Assembly (NCBI GenBank): GCA_029935275.1
Contig: JAOZKQ010000081.1
Span: forward strand, 1 to 8,533
Direction: 5' to 3'
Source of the DNA: Bacteroidales bacterium
Lineage (GTDB): Bacteria > Bacteroidota > Bacteroidia > Bacteroidales > VadinHA17
Length of the DNA: 8,533 nucleotides
Position 1 is the first letter of the stretch. Every line of letters begins with the position of its first letter. The notes under the pieces were generated by a model. That model was not told where the DNA came from. It saw nothing but the letters and a program-made list of their open reading frames with translations, and made no database searches. The translations under genes and the position numbers were made by a program. Below are positions 1 to 6,291 of this stretch, one piece after another.

Positions 1-419
1 ACCGGAAAGAAAGCTGGATAAATGTGACCTAAAAAATAACCAAACACCTGGTATCCAAAGCTTGCATAAAGAACAAATAATATTCCAATAATAGTAAAGG
101 TTTTATTGGGGTATCTGACTTTTATATCAGATCTCTTTATACCATATAGAAATAATATGCCCTGGAGAACACAAAAAGCACTGAAAATATAACCGAATAT
201 ATGAGAAGATGCCCAAAATATATAACTGAACACAATCCCATTAAATAACCAAAGGAATGCTAAAACTGATAATACAATTTTAGGAGCATAGTTTGTTGAC
301 TTAAAGGAGAAAAACAGAGCTATAATAATGAGAATATAAACAAAAATCTGAAGAGGCCATATTGCCAGATTATAGCTTACTAAAACTTTAATAAATTCAT
401 CGATCGAAAAAGAAAACAT
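1..419 (-). CDS. DUF6064 family integral membrane protein (N-terminal part, cut by window edge)
   Basis: Reading leftward from the ATG at 419-417, the frame is open for 139 codons to the window edge, so the C-terminus is missing. The protein begins MFSFSIDEFIKVLVSYN and then alternates hydrophobic stretches: roughly residues 19-38 (WPLQIFVYILIIIALFF), 47-68, 72-90 and 107-128. These predict at least four membrane helices with short loops. The opening 'F..Y N.A.WP.Q' followed by a 'LW.FNGIVFSYIFW' helix and 'FG.IFSAFCVLQGILFLYG' resembles the DUF6064 family, whose function is unknown. I know of no catalytic residues for it. Upstream on the minus strand, a GAAGGGAA stretch 6-7 nt before the ATG could serve as a ribosome site. 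The gene is divergent from the VOC gene and may share the palindrome at 471-493 with it. Membrane location is confident. The family name rests on pattern recognition only. Confidence 0.72.
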   Translation of the reverse strand, partial: MFSFSIDEFIKVLVSYNLAIWPLQIFVYILIIIALFFSFKSTNYAPKIVLSVLAFLWLFNGIVFSYIFWASSHIFGYIFSAFCVLQGILFLYGIKRSDIKVRYPNKTFTIIGILFVLYASFGYQVFGYFLGHIYPAFFP

Positions 420-470
420 GATATTCCCTTCAGATTCTTTAATATTTATTAACCACCTAAGGCATTATTC

Positions 471-493
471 TGTTATCATTAGTAATGATTACA
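471..493. promoter_or_regulatory. 23-bp near-perfect palindrome, candidate operator
   Basis: The arms are TGTtATCATTA (471-481) and TAATGATtACA (483-493) around a central G at 482. Ten of eleven arm positions pair, and the single mismatch is T474 against T490. It lies in the 139-bp gap between the divergent DUF6064 and VOC genes, about 40 bp upstream of the likely -7 element of the VOC gene. Such symmetry in a divergent intergenic region is typical of a dimeric regulator's operator. No regulator gene is visible in the window, so the binding protein is unknown. Confidence 0.45.
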
Positions 494-533
494 ACTAAAA
501 TACAACATTTTATCCATTTGTTGAAAAAAAATG

Positions 534-541
534 TACTTTTG
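534..541 (+). promoter_or_regulatory. Candidate Bacteroidota -7 element for the VOC gene
   Basis: TACTTTTG is an exact match to the Bacteroidota -7 consensus TAnnTTTG. It would place transcription start near 547, giving a very short AT-rich leader before the ATG at 559. No TTG is found 17-23 bases upstream; the nearest, at 518-520 and 521-523, are too close. The -33 half is therefore unsupported. Confidence 0.4.
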
Positions 542-558
542 TGAAAAAATAAATAATT

Positions 559-1635
559 ATGAAGAGTGTTGTTATAAGTGGTATTCAGCAAGTTGGTATA
601 GGTGTTTCCAGCTTGAAGGATGCATGGAAATGGTATAGGGAGAATTTTGGAGTGGATATTCGTGTTTTTGAGGAAAAAGCTACGGCTGGATTAATGAAAA
701 ATTATACCGGTGGTGAAGTTAGAAGCAGGCATGCAGCTTTGGCATTAAACCTTCAGGGTGGAGGTGGATTTGAAATATGGCAATATACCGACCGCGTTCC
801 CCAGGCCCCTGAATTTGAGGTAAGTCTTGGTGACCTGGGCATTTTTGCCGTGAAAATAAAAAGCAGGGATGTAAAAGCAACTTTTGAAGAATTCAGGAAA
901 CGAAAATTAGACCTTATCGGAGGCCTTAAAAAAGATCCATTGGGTGATGATCATTTCTTTGTTAAAGACCCTTTTGGAAATATATTTCAGGTAGTAAAGG
1001 GACATGTTTTTTTTAAGGAAAGAAAAAGCTTAACCGGAGCCTCATACGGGGTGATAATTGGGGTTACCAATATGGAAAGAGCCATAAAGTTTTATTCTAA
1101 AATTTTAGGTTATGATAAGGTTGTATATGATAAGACTGGTCAGTTTGATGATTTCGAAGGACTTCCGAAGGAAAGTAAGGAAATGCACAGGGTATTGCTT
1201 TTTCATAATAATGAAAGGAAAGGCGCTTTTAGCAGGTTATTTGGTGCCAGTTATATTGAATTGATATCTATTAACCAGGAAAAACCAAAGAAAATATTCA
1301 AGGGACGATTTTGGGGAGACCTGGGCTTTATTCATCTATGTTATGACATCAGGGGGATGAAGAATATGAAGGCTTTATGTGAAAAAGAGGGTTTCCCTTT
1401 TACGGTGGATAGTGTGAGTGGGCACGACCAGGATGTTTTTGATATGGGTGAAGCTGCAGGTCATTTTGCATATGTTGAAGACCCGGATGGTACTTTAATC
1501 GAGTTTGTTGAAGCACATAAACTGCCTTTAATAAAAAAACTGGGCATTAGTCTGAATTTGATGAAAAGGGATCCGGAGAAGGCATTGCCTGACTGGCTTA
1601 TTAACGCTATGCGGTTTAACAGGGTAAAAGGATAA
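559..1635 (+). CDS. Two-domain VOC (glyoxalase/dioxygenase-fold) protein
   Basis: This 358-residue cytoplasmic protein has no signal peptide and contains two tandem vicinal-oxygen-chelate domains. Domain 1 spans about residues 6-148 (QVGIGVSSLKDAWKWYRENFG at the start, DPFGNIFQVV at 137-146). Domain 2 spans about 161-320 (GVIIGVTNMERAIKFYSKILG, then DPDGTLIEFVEAH at 308-320). A short basic C-terminal tail follows, 321-358. Both domains carry the usual DPxG turn before the last strand. Candidate metal ligands are Q11 and E72 in domain 1 and E234, H259 and E315 in domain 2. The positions matching H259 and E315 in domain 1 are A97 and Q144, and the position matching Q11 in domain 2 is G164. VOC proteins include glyoxalases, epimerases, extradiol dioxygenases and resistance proteins, and I cannot assign a substrate. 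The ATG at 559 follows an AT-rich leader and begins just before the first VOC strand. It converges on the LolA-like gene with 17 bases between them. Confidence 0.85.
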   Translation: MKSVVISGIQQVGIGVSSLKDAWKWYRENFGVDIRVFEEKATAGLMKNYTGGEVRSRHAALALNLQGGGGFEIWQYTDRVPQAPEFEVSLGDLGIFAVKIKSRDVKATFEEFRKRKLDLIGGLKKDPLGDDHFFVKDPFGNIFQVVKGHVFFKERKSLTGASYGVIIGVTNMERAIKFYSKILGYDKVVYDKTGQFDDFEGLPKESKEMHRVLLFHNNERKGAFSRLFGASYIELISINQEKPKKIFKGRFWGDLGFIHLCYDIRGMKNMKALCEKEGFPFTVDSVSGHDQDVFDMGEAAGHFAYVEDPDGTLIEFVEAHKLPLIKKLGISLNLMKRDPEKALPDWLINAMRFNRVKG

Positions 1636-1652
1636 ATGCCTCAAATACTTTA

Positions 1653-2486
1653 TTACTCTTCAGTTTTCTGCAATGATTCAATGGTGAACAATGAATCATC
1701 TATGGGTAAATTTACTTTTACATCTTTCATGGTAATTTCAGATTTTCTTTTTGTCTGAACATTTTCGATAGCCATATACATAGCTATATAAGAATTTGTT
1801 TTCGGGTCAATTTTTTCAATATTAGAAACTGTCATAACTTTTAATAGCTTCCCTTTCTTATCAAAAAACTCTCCTTTTTTAGTATGGAAATGGTTTTTGC
1901 CAATATAAAGGATTTCCTTTGAGTAATTATTTCCTGAAGTTGATTTTTTGTCAACAGGAATACATTCTATTACCCAGCAATCATCACCATCTACTACTTC
2001 CGAATTTATTAATCTGAAATTGAAATCATTTACCGCAGGAATGCTCATATCTCCAAGACTGAATTCAGAACCCATAAAGCTTTTGGACAACTTGTTACTG
2101 ACAATCTTCCTGGGTTCTTTTAATGAAGGCATATACACCCACATTTCATCTGGTTCGGTCTTATGATCCCATATGAGTATATGAGTGCCTTTCATATCCA
2201 CGGGTTCAATAATACTAATTCGCCTTTTTTCCAGTGAGCTATCGTCAGATAACTTTGAGAGTATCATGATTTTACTTACTTTTTCACGAGCATCTTTATT
2301 TATAGTCTTAAAAACCGAAACCGCTTCCATTGTTTTAAATTTACGGTTTTCCCGGCTTTTTTGCATTATTTCTTCCGGTGAAGGTTCTTCCTGTCCAAAT
2401 AAGGGGAAGAGCATGCAAGAAAGTGATAGAAATAATAAAATTAATTTTGGTTTTCCTATTTCAAAAAAAGTAGATTTTTTATTCAT
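1653..2486 (-). CDS. Outer-membrane lipoprotein-sorting protein, LolA-like (partner of MMPL transporter)
   Basis: This 277-residue protein has a Sec signal peptide: a basic start, then a hydrophobic core at about residues 14-30 ending LFPLFGQ, with cleavage probably near 31/32. A cysteine in the core (C24, context SLSC) makes a lipoprotein form possible but less likely, because hydrophobic residues continue after it. The mature part matches the LolA-like family usually annotated 'outer membrane lipoprotein-sorting protein'. Hallmarks are PVDMKGTHILIW at 95-106, DEMWVYMPSLKEPRKI at 113-128 and SFMGSEFSLGDM at 136-147, followed by beta-strand-rich sequence to the end. Such proteins are thought to shuttle lipids or lipoproteins across the periplasm. 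The gene overlaps the end of the MMPL gene by 8 bases (ATG at 2486-2484, MMPL stop at 2481-2479), which implies one mRNA and coupled translation. True substrate unknown. Confidence 0.85.
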   Translation of the reverse strand: MNKKSTFFEIGKPKLILLFLSLSCMLFPLFGQEEPSPEEIMQKSRENRKFKTMEAVSVFKTINKDAREKVSKIMILSKLSDDSSLEKRRISIIEPVDMKGTHILIWDHKTEPDEMWVYMPSLKEPRKIVSNKLSKSFMGSEFSLGDMSIPAVNDFNFRLINSEVVDGDDCWVIECIPVDKKSTSGNNYSKEILYIGKNHFHTKKGEFFDKKGKLLKVMTVSNIEKIDPKTNSYIAMYMAIENVQTKRKSEITMKDVKVNLPIDDSLFTIESLQKTEE

Positions 2487-4818
2487 CTAAAACGGGTGTT
2501 TCATTTAATATTATTTCAGTTTTTTTGTGTTTTACCCCCCCAGGTTCCATAAAAGCTGGTTTCCATATAATCAAGATCCCCGGGATTACCAGAAATGCCC
2601 CGGCAAGGCAAGCAATGATCGATAAAAGTACCAATAAACCAAAGAAGCGAATGGGAGGAAAACTTGAAAATAATAAAACAGAGAATCCTATAATTACAGA
2701 TAAAGCATTAAAAAGAATCCCCCTGCCTGTAGTTTCCAGTGTTTTTCGAACCGCCTGTTTTGGGTTTAATTTAGCACATCTTTCTACTTTATAGCGCCAC
2801 AAAAAATGGATGGTATAATCTACCCCGATGCCAATCATCATGGATGACAACAATGCTGTAGCAATATCAAGCCTTATTCCAAAAAAGCCCATGATCCCGA
2901 AAAGGAAAAGTACAGCCATCGTAATGGGTATCATAGCTATAAACCCAGCTGAAGGGGCCTTAAAAATGAAACTTACCAGGGCACCTATTATAATAATTGC
3001 TATTAAAAGTGAATACATCTGGCCTCTAATTACCAGATCAGCCATTTCAAGATTGATGTAGGCATGCCCGCCCATAAGTGTAATATGAGGGTCCCCCCGG
3101 GTGATTTCACTAGTCTTTTTAATAATATTTTTTACTACATGATTATCAGAATTATTTAAAGTAATTATAATCCGGCCATGGAGGTAATCATAATCAACTA
3201 ACTGATCAAAATCCGATTCATCACCATTCATAGCATACAGGCCAAGATACTGGGCAACAAAATCCCGTGAGTCAGGTATTTTATTATATTCAGGATCTCC
3301 TTTATCGTTTAATACTTTACTTATTTCTAAAACAACCTTACTTAAGGAAGCAACACTTCCCACACCCTGGATTTTACTAAATTGTTTACCATAATTATCC
3401 ATTTGTTTTAGTAAATCGGGGTCTTTCATATCACCTTCCACAAGAATAGAAATCGTTTGGCTACCTCCAAAATGTTCATTGATGAGGTTAGTTGCTTTAC
3501 GGATAGAGTGGTGCTTTGGAAAAAAGTTCACTACATTGGTATCTACCTTAAGAAAATAAATACCTGCTCCTGAAAGAATAGTCAGGGAAACTGAAAAAAT
3601 TAAAACTTTTACTGTATGATGAGATACAAGATTGCCCAACCAGGAAAGGAAAATTGCCAGATTATCCTTTTTCTTGGTATATAGTGTTTTACCAGTTAGT
3701 GGTTTTTTGAAAAAACTGAGCACAGCAGGTATGAATAATAAGCTCATTATCAGCGCTATGGCAATTCCAATAGCAGATAAAACACCAAGTTGCCTTGCAG
3801 GTAACATACGGTGTGACAATAGGCTCAAAAGACCTGCTATTGTGGTTAATCCGGTCAGGAAAATAGGTCTTTTCAAATTTTGATAGATCCGGATAGAAAG
3901 TTTAAATGGTTTGGCTTTTACACCTTCAGCTTTTGCGAGTTCCTGGTAGTAGGCAACAAGATGAATCCCATAATCATTTGCCACTGCAACTAATATAACG
4001 GGGAGTAAAACAGATATGATAGAGATTTTCCATCCAAACAGGGGAAACATGCCCATGGTAATAATAATAGACATAATAACCACTGAGAATGGTAGTATAA
4101 CTCCCCTTTTTTGTTTAAAAAAGAAATACAGCATAAAGAGCATAATCACCAGGGCCATGGGCAAAAGAACCATCATATCACGAGACATAGCCTTGGAAAT
4201 AACCGCTGCAATATAGGGTAATCCGCCAAGGAATACTTCTTCATTACCCGGATTTTTCTCGAGTATTTGTTTTACTTCTTGTAAAAACTCATCCTTCTTA
4301 ATACTTTCATCAATAAGTAAGATAATTGCTGACATGGTAAAGTCATCAGAAATCACGACTTTCATTACCATCTTGTTGTTATCAAGTTCTTTTCGGAGAG
4401 CTTCCCTGTCTTCAGGTGTTTCCGGAATTTCCGGTACAGCAGGATCAACAATCATCATCCCATATTCCCCTTTAAGGTTTTTTGAATTAAACAAGGAGAG
4501 AACCTTGCTGGCGCCCTCCATTTCAGTAAATTCATCAGATAATATTTGTAATCTTTTCAGGGATTCCGTGTTTAGAATATCATTAGTTTGCAAAACCACT
4601 AATAAAATTTCATTTCCCCCAAAAATATCTTCAATCTTTTGGGTATTAATCCTGGAGGCCATGCTCTGAGGAATGTAGTTCTCCACATCAGGATCAAACT
4701 CTGCCCTTGGAATCTGCAATCCAAATATCAGGGTTATAGATAAGGATAAACCAATGATCCACCATCGGTACTTTATAATAAATTTACCTTCACTTGTTTT
4801 GATGTTTTGAAAACGCAT
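2479..4818 (-). CDS. MMPL-family RND transporter (12-TM lipid/hydrophobe exporter)
   Basis: This 779-residue inner-membrane protein has two RND repeats. Repeat 1 has TM1 (about 17-35), a periplasmic loop (about 36-212) and five helices (about 214-368). Repeat 2 has TM7 (about 402-423), a second loop (about 424-598) and five helices (about 600-752). Each half has a buried Asp-Tyr pair in its fourth helix: D282-Y283 (VANDYGIHLVAYYQE) and D667-Y668 (GIGVDYTIHFLWRYK). In mycobacterial MmpL3 and relatives such pairs form the proton relay, so both halves look functional. The short periplasmic loops and 'GG.PYI'/'GG.AYINLEMADL' segments fit MMPL rather than HAE drug pumps. The protein is full length. 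It is the first gene of an operon with the overlapping LolA-like gene, which suggests export of lipid, lipoprotein or another hydrophobic cargo toward the outer membrane. I cannot name the substrate. Confidence 0.9.
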   Translation of the reverse strand: MRFQNIKTSEGKFIIKYRWWIIGLSLSITLIFGLQIPRAEFDPDVENYIPQSMASRINTQKIEDIFGGNEILLVVLQTNDILNTESLKRLQILSDEFTEMEGASKVLSLFNSKNLKGEYGMMIVDPAVPEIPETPEDREALRKELDNNKMVMKVVISDDFTMSAIILLIDESIKKDEFLQEVKQILEKNPGNEEVFLGGLPYIAAVISKAMSRDMMVLLPMALVIMLFMLYFFFKQKRGVILPFSVVIMSIIITMGMFPLFGWKISIISVLLPVILVAVANDYGIHLVAYYQELAKAEGVKAKPFKLSIRIYQNLKRPIFLTGLTTIAGLLSLLSHRMLPARQLGVLSAIGIAIALIMSLLFIPAVLSFFKKPLTGKTLYTKKKDNLAIFLSWLGNLVSHHTVKVLIFSVSLTILSGAGIYFLKVDTNVVNFFPKHHSIRKATNLINEHFGGSQTISILVEGDMKDPDLLKQMDNYGKQFSKIQGVGSVASLSKVVLEISKVLNDKGDPEYNKIPDSRDFVAQYLGLYAMNGDESDFDQLVDYDYLHGRIIITLNNSDNHVVKNIIKKTSEITRGDPHITLMGGHAYINLEMADLVIRGQMYSLLIAIIIIGALVSFIFKAPSAGFIAMIPITMAVLFLFGIMGFFGIRLDIATALLSSMMIGIGVDYTIHFLWRYKVERCAKLNPKQAVRKTLETTGRGILFNALSVIIGFSVLLFSSFPPIRFFGLLVLLSIIACLAGAFLVIPGILIIWKPAFMEPGGVKHKKTEIILNETPVLDE

Positions 4819-4838
4819 ACTATTATTTTCAGTTAAGG

Positions 4839-4872
4839 CAAAGATAATATAAATGTTTAAAACAAATTACAA
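4839..4872 (-). promoter_or_regulatory. Candidate housekeeping promoter for the MMPL/LolA-like operon
   Basis: On the minus strand, TATCTTTG (4846-4839) matches the Bacteroidota -7 consensus TAnnTTTG exactly. A TTG lies at 4872-4870 with 23 bases between, at the upper edge of the 17-23 spacing reported for Flavobacterium. The predicted start of transcription would be near 4833, giving a leader of about 15 bases before the ATG at 4818, short like that of the VOC gene. Confidence 0.45.
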
Positions 4873-5028
4873 CTAATACAGTGGAAACTATAGTTTAAAT
4901 AAGGATGAATTATTTAAAACAGTCTGAATTTTGTCTATTATACCAAAAATCAAAAACTAAATAGAATCTGTCCGTTGAATTAGTGTTTTTATATATAATA
5001 ATTAGAGTAACAATGAATTAAGATTATA

Positions 5029-5052
5029 CAGACATGATTTATTTTCTGTCTG
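5029..5052. promoter_or_regulatory. Inverted repeat CAGACA-N12-TGTCTG, candidate operator
   Basis: CAGACA at 5029-5034 is an exact inverted copy of TGTCTG at 5047-5052, with 12 bases between. It lies 116-139 bases upstream of the first DUF4252 start. The half-site core TCTGT recurs at 4967, 5063 and 5095. The loop is long and there is no T-run behind it, so a protein-binding site is more likely than a terminator. No binding protein is identified. Confidence 0.3.
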
Positions 5053-5096
5053 ATTATCATTTTCTGTTTTTATTTGAAAACAATTTTCACTTAGTC

Positions 5097-5122
5097 TGTA
5101 ATAATATTAATGTATGCTCGTC
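5097..5122 (+). promoter_or_regulatory. Speculative ECF-sigma-type promoter for the first DUF4252 gene
   Basis: TGTAAT at 5097-5102 and CGTC at 5119-5122 are 16 bases apart. CGTC is a common -10 core of ECF sigma promoters, and the arrangement would give a leader of about 40 bases. The only housekeeping-like alternative is TAATTTTA at 5148-5155, with a TTG 16 bases upstream, a poor match in AT-rich sequence. A single short match in such DNA is weak evidence. Confidence 0.2.
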
Positions 5123-5167
5123 ATTCAATTGAGATCGGTATTTAAAATAATTTTAAAATAAGATAAA

Positions 5168-5665
5168 ATGAAAAAATTAAATTTACTATGGATTGCATTA
5201 TGTTTTCCGATGTTTCTTTTCGGCCAGAAAAATGCAGCGGATCAACTCTTTGAAAAATATGCTGATACGGATGGATTTACAACTATTTCTTTTAGCTCTG
5301 GTCTTATGAAGATGGTGGCTGATATGGATGATGAAAAGGATGATAATAGTATTTTGCGTAAAATAGATGAGGTACGTATTCTTACAAGTGATAATGAAAA
5401 TTCCGGATTGAATTTCTATGAAGAGATTGTCAGTGACCTTGCTGTTGATGAATATGAAGAGTTAATCACTATTAAAGATAAAGATACGAATGTTAAAATA
5501 TGGATTAAGGAAGATGCTGGAATCATCAGGGAACTTATCCTGGTTTCAGGAGGATTAGATGACAATGCACTTATTATAGTTCGTGGGGAAATAGAACTGA
5601 ATAAACTTTCCGGCTTAGGGGAATCATTAAATGTTAACGGCCTGAGTGTATTAAACAAACTTTAA
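5168..5665 (+). CDS. DUF4252 domain exported protein (paralogue 1)
   Basis: This 165-residue protein starts with a clear Sec signal peptide (MKKLNLLWIALCFPMFLFGQ, cleavage near 19/20, no lipobox cysteine), so it should be periplasmic or outer-membrane associated. The mature part fits DUF4252, a small family of unknown function found largely in Bacteroidota. Conserved blocks include LFEKYADTDGFTTISFSSGLM (27-47), EVRILTSDNE (68-77), YEELITIKD (96-104), IRELILVSGG (120-129) and IIVRGEIELNKLSGL (136-150). The same blocks recur in the protein at 6947. It precedes the ECF sigma gene by 125 bases on the same strand. There is no enzymatic motif. Near neighbours suggest a role in, or control by, the sigma switch. 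Family assignment is firm, function unknown. Confidence 0.85.
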   Translation: MKKLNLLWIALCFPMFLFGQKNAADQLFEKYADTDGFTTISFSSGLMKMVADMDDEKDDNSILRKIDEVRILTSDNENSGLNFYEEIVSDLAVDEYEELITIKDKDTNVKIWIKEDAGIIRELILVSGGLDDNALIIVRGEIELNKLSGLGESLNVNGLSVLNKL

Positions 5666-5736
5666 ACCAGAGGAGGATAGCCTTAAGCTAGTTTTCCTGA
5701 TGCAATAGAGCTTTTTACAAAAAGAATAATTTTTCT

Positions 5737-5744
5737 TAGCTTTA
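5737..5744 (+). promoter_or_regulatory. Candidate -7 element for the ECF sigma operon
   Basis: TAGCTTTA follows a T-rich run and matches seven of eight positions of TAnnTTTG (final G replaced by A). Transcription would start near 5750, about 40 bases before the ATG at 5791 and only about 5 before the alternative TTG at 5755. No clear TTG -33 box is seen, so this is tentative. Confidence 0.28.
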
Positions 5745-5790
5745 CACCAATTGCTTGCAGGATTACTGCAAAGTAGAAAGAAAGCTCCTG

Positions 5791-6285
5791 ATGAGTCCTG
5801 AATTATTTAAGAAAAAAGTTTTACCCTTGCAGAATAAGCTGTTTAGTTATTCGTTGCGATTATTGGGTAATTCGGAAGATGCTAAAGATGCTGTTCAGGA
5901 GGTTTTTATAAAACTATGGAAGCGCAGGGAAACACTTGAAGAATACAGGAGTCTGGAAGCTTTTTCCATGAGGGTTACGCGGAACCTTTGCCTGGATAGA
6001 CTGAAAGCCAGGAAGCCTGAATATGTTGATGAGAAAACACTTCAAATGGGTAGGACAAGTGGGTCCACTCCAGCTGAAATACTTGAGAGGAAAGAAACAT
6101 ATGGGCGGATTAAGGAGATTATTTCAGCTTTGCCTGAGAATCAAAGATCGGTTATTCATTTACGGGATATAGAAGGATATGAGTATAAAGAAATGGGAGA
6201 AATTTTGAATATGGACCTTAATAATATCCGGGTACTTCTCTCCAGGGCAAGAAAGGCGGTGAGGAAAAGCTTAACGAAAAGATAG
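5791..6285 (+). CDS. ECF-type RNA polymerase sigma factor (sigma-70 family)
   Basis: A 164-residue protein from the ATG at 5791, the usual length for an ECF sigma. Region 2 covers about residues 8-74, with the core-binding segment DAKDAVQEVFIKLWKRRE at 30-47 and the -10-recognition part AFSMRVTRNLCLDRLKAR at 57-74. A linker follows. Region 4 covers about 105-160, with ALPENQRSVIHLRDIEGYEYKE and the helix-turn-helix MGEILNMDLNNIRVLLSRARKAVR. The frame extends upstream to a TTG at 5755, but the 12 added residues (MQDYCKVERKLL) precede the normal start of the family. The ATG has a purine-rich stretch (AGAAAGAAAG) 6-15 bases before it, so I prefer it. The anti-sigma gene follows after 6 bases. 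The protein should direct RNA polymerase to a small regulon, probably including DUF4252 genes (inference). It resembles the Bacteroidota ECF groups paired with single-pass anti-sigma proteins. Confidence 0.92.
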   Translation: MSPELFKKKVLPLQNKLFSYSLRLLGNSEDAKDAVQEVFIKLWKRRETLEEYRSLEAFSMRVTRNLCLDRLKARKPEYVDEKTLQMGRTSGSTPAEILERKETYGRIKEIISALPENQRSVIHLRDIEGYEYKEMGEILNMDLNNIRVLLSRARKAVRKSLTKR

Positions 6286-6291
6286 AGGATT

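Larger units (their letters stand above)
4819..5167. other. 349-bp divergent intergenic region without a gene
   Basis: This AT-rich region separates the leftward MMPL gene from the rightward first DUF4252 gene. I see no convincing coding frame, RNA gene or rho-independent terminator. It holds the exporter promoter candidate on its left (4839-4872). On its right are an inverted repeat (5029-5052), several TCTGT/ACAGA elements (4967-4971, 5028-5032, 5045-5049, 5063-5067, 5095-5099) and a speculative ECF-type promoter (5097-5122). Its length is large compared with the other gaps here and suggests regulation of one or both flanking genes. Confidence 0.6.

Noticed and set aside
1948..2490. Open frames on the plus strand opposite the LolA-like gene (1948-2166 and 2185-2490)
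   Set aside because: They lie antisense to a well-supported gene, have Ser/Ile/Leu-rich compositions typical of antisense reading, and show no family features.
2525..4669. Several plus-strand open frames of 66-111 codons opposite the MMPL gene
   Set aside because: They are all antisense to a full-length transporter with clear motifs on the minus strand, and none looks like a real protein.
5666..5720. Possible terminator between the first DUF4252 gene and the sigma gene
   Set aside because: The region around 5678-5699 can form only an interrupted stem (AGGA and AGC against GCT and TCCT) with no clean T-tract, so I could not support a terminator.
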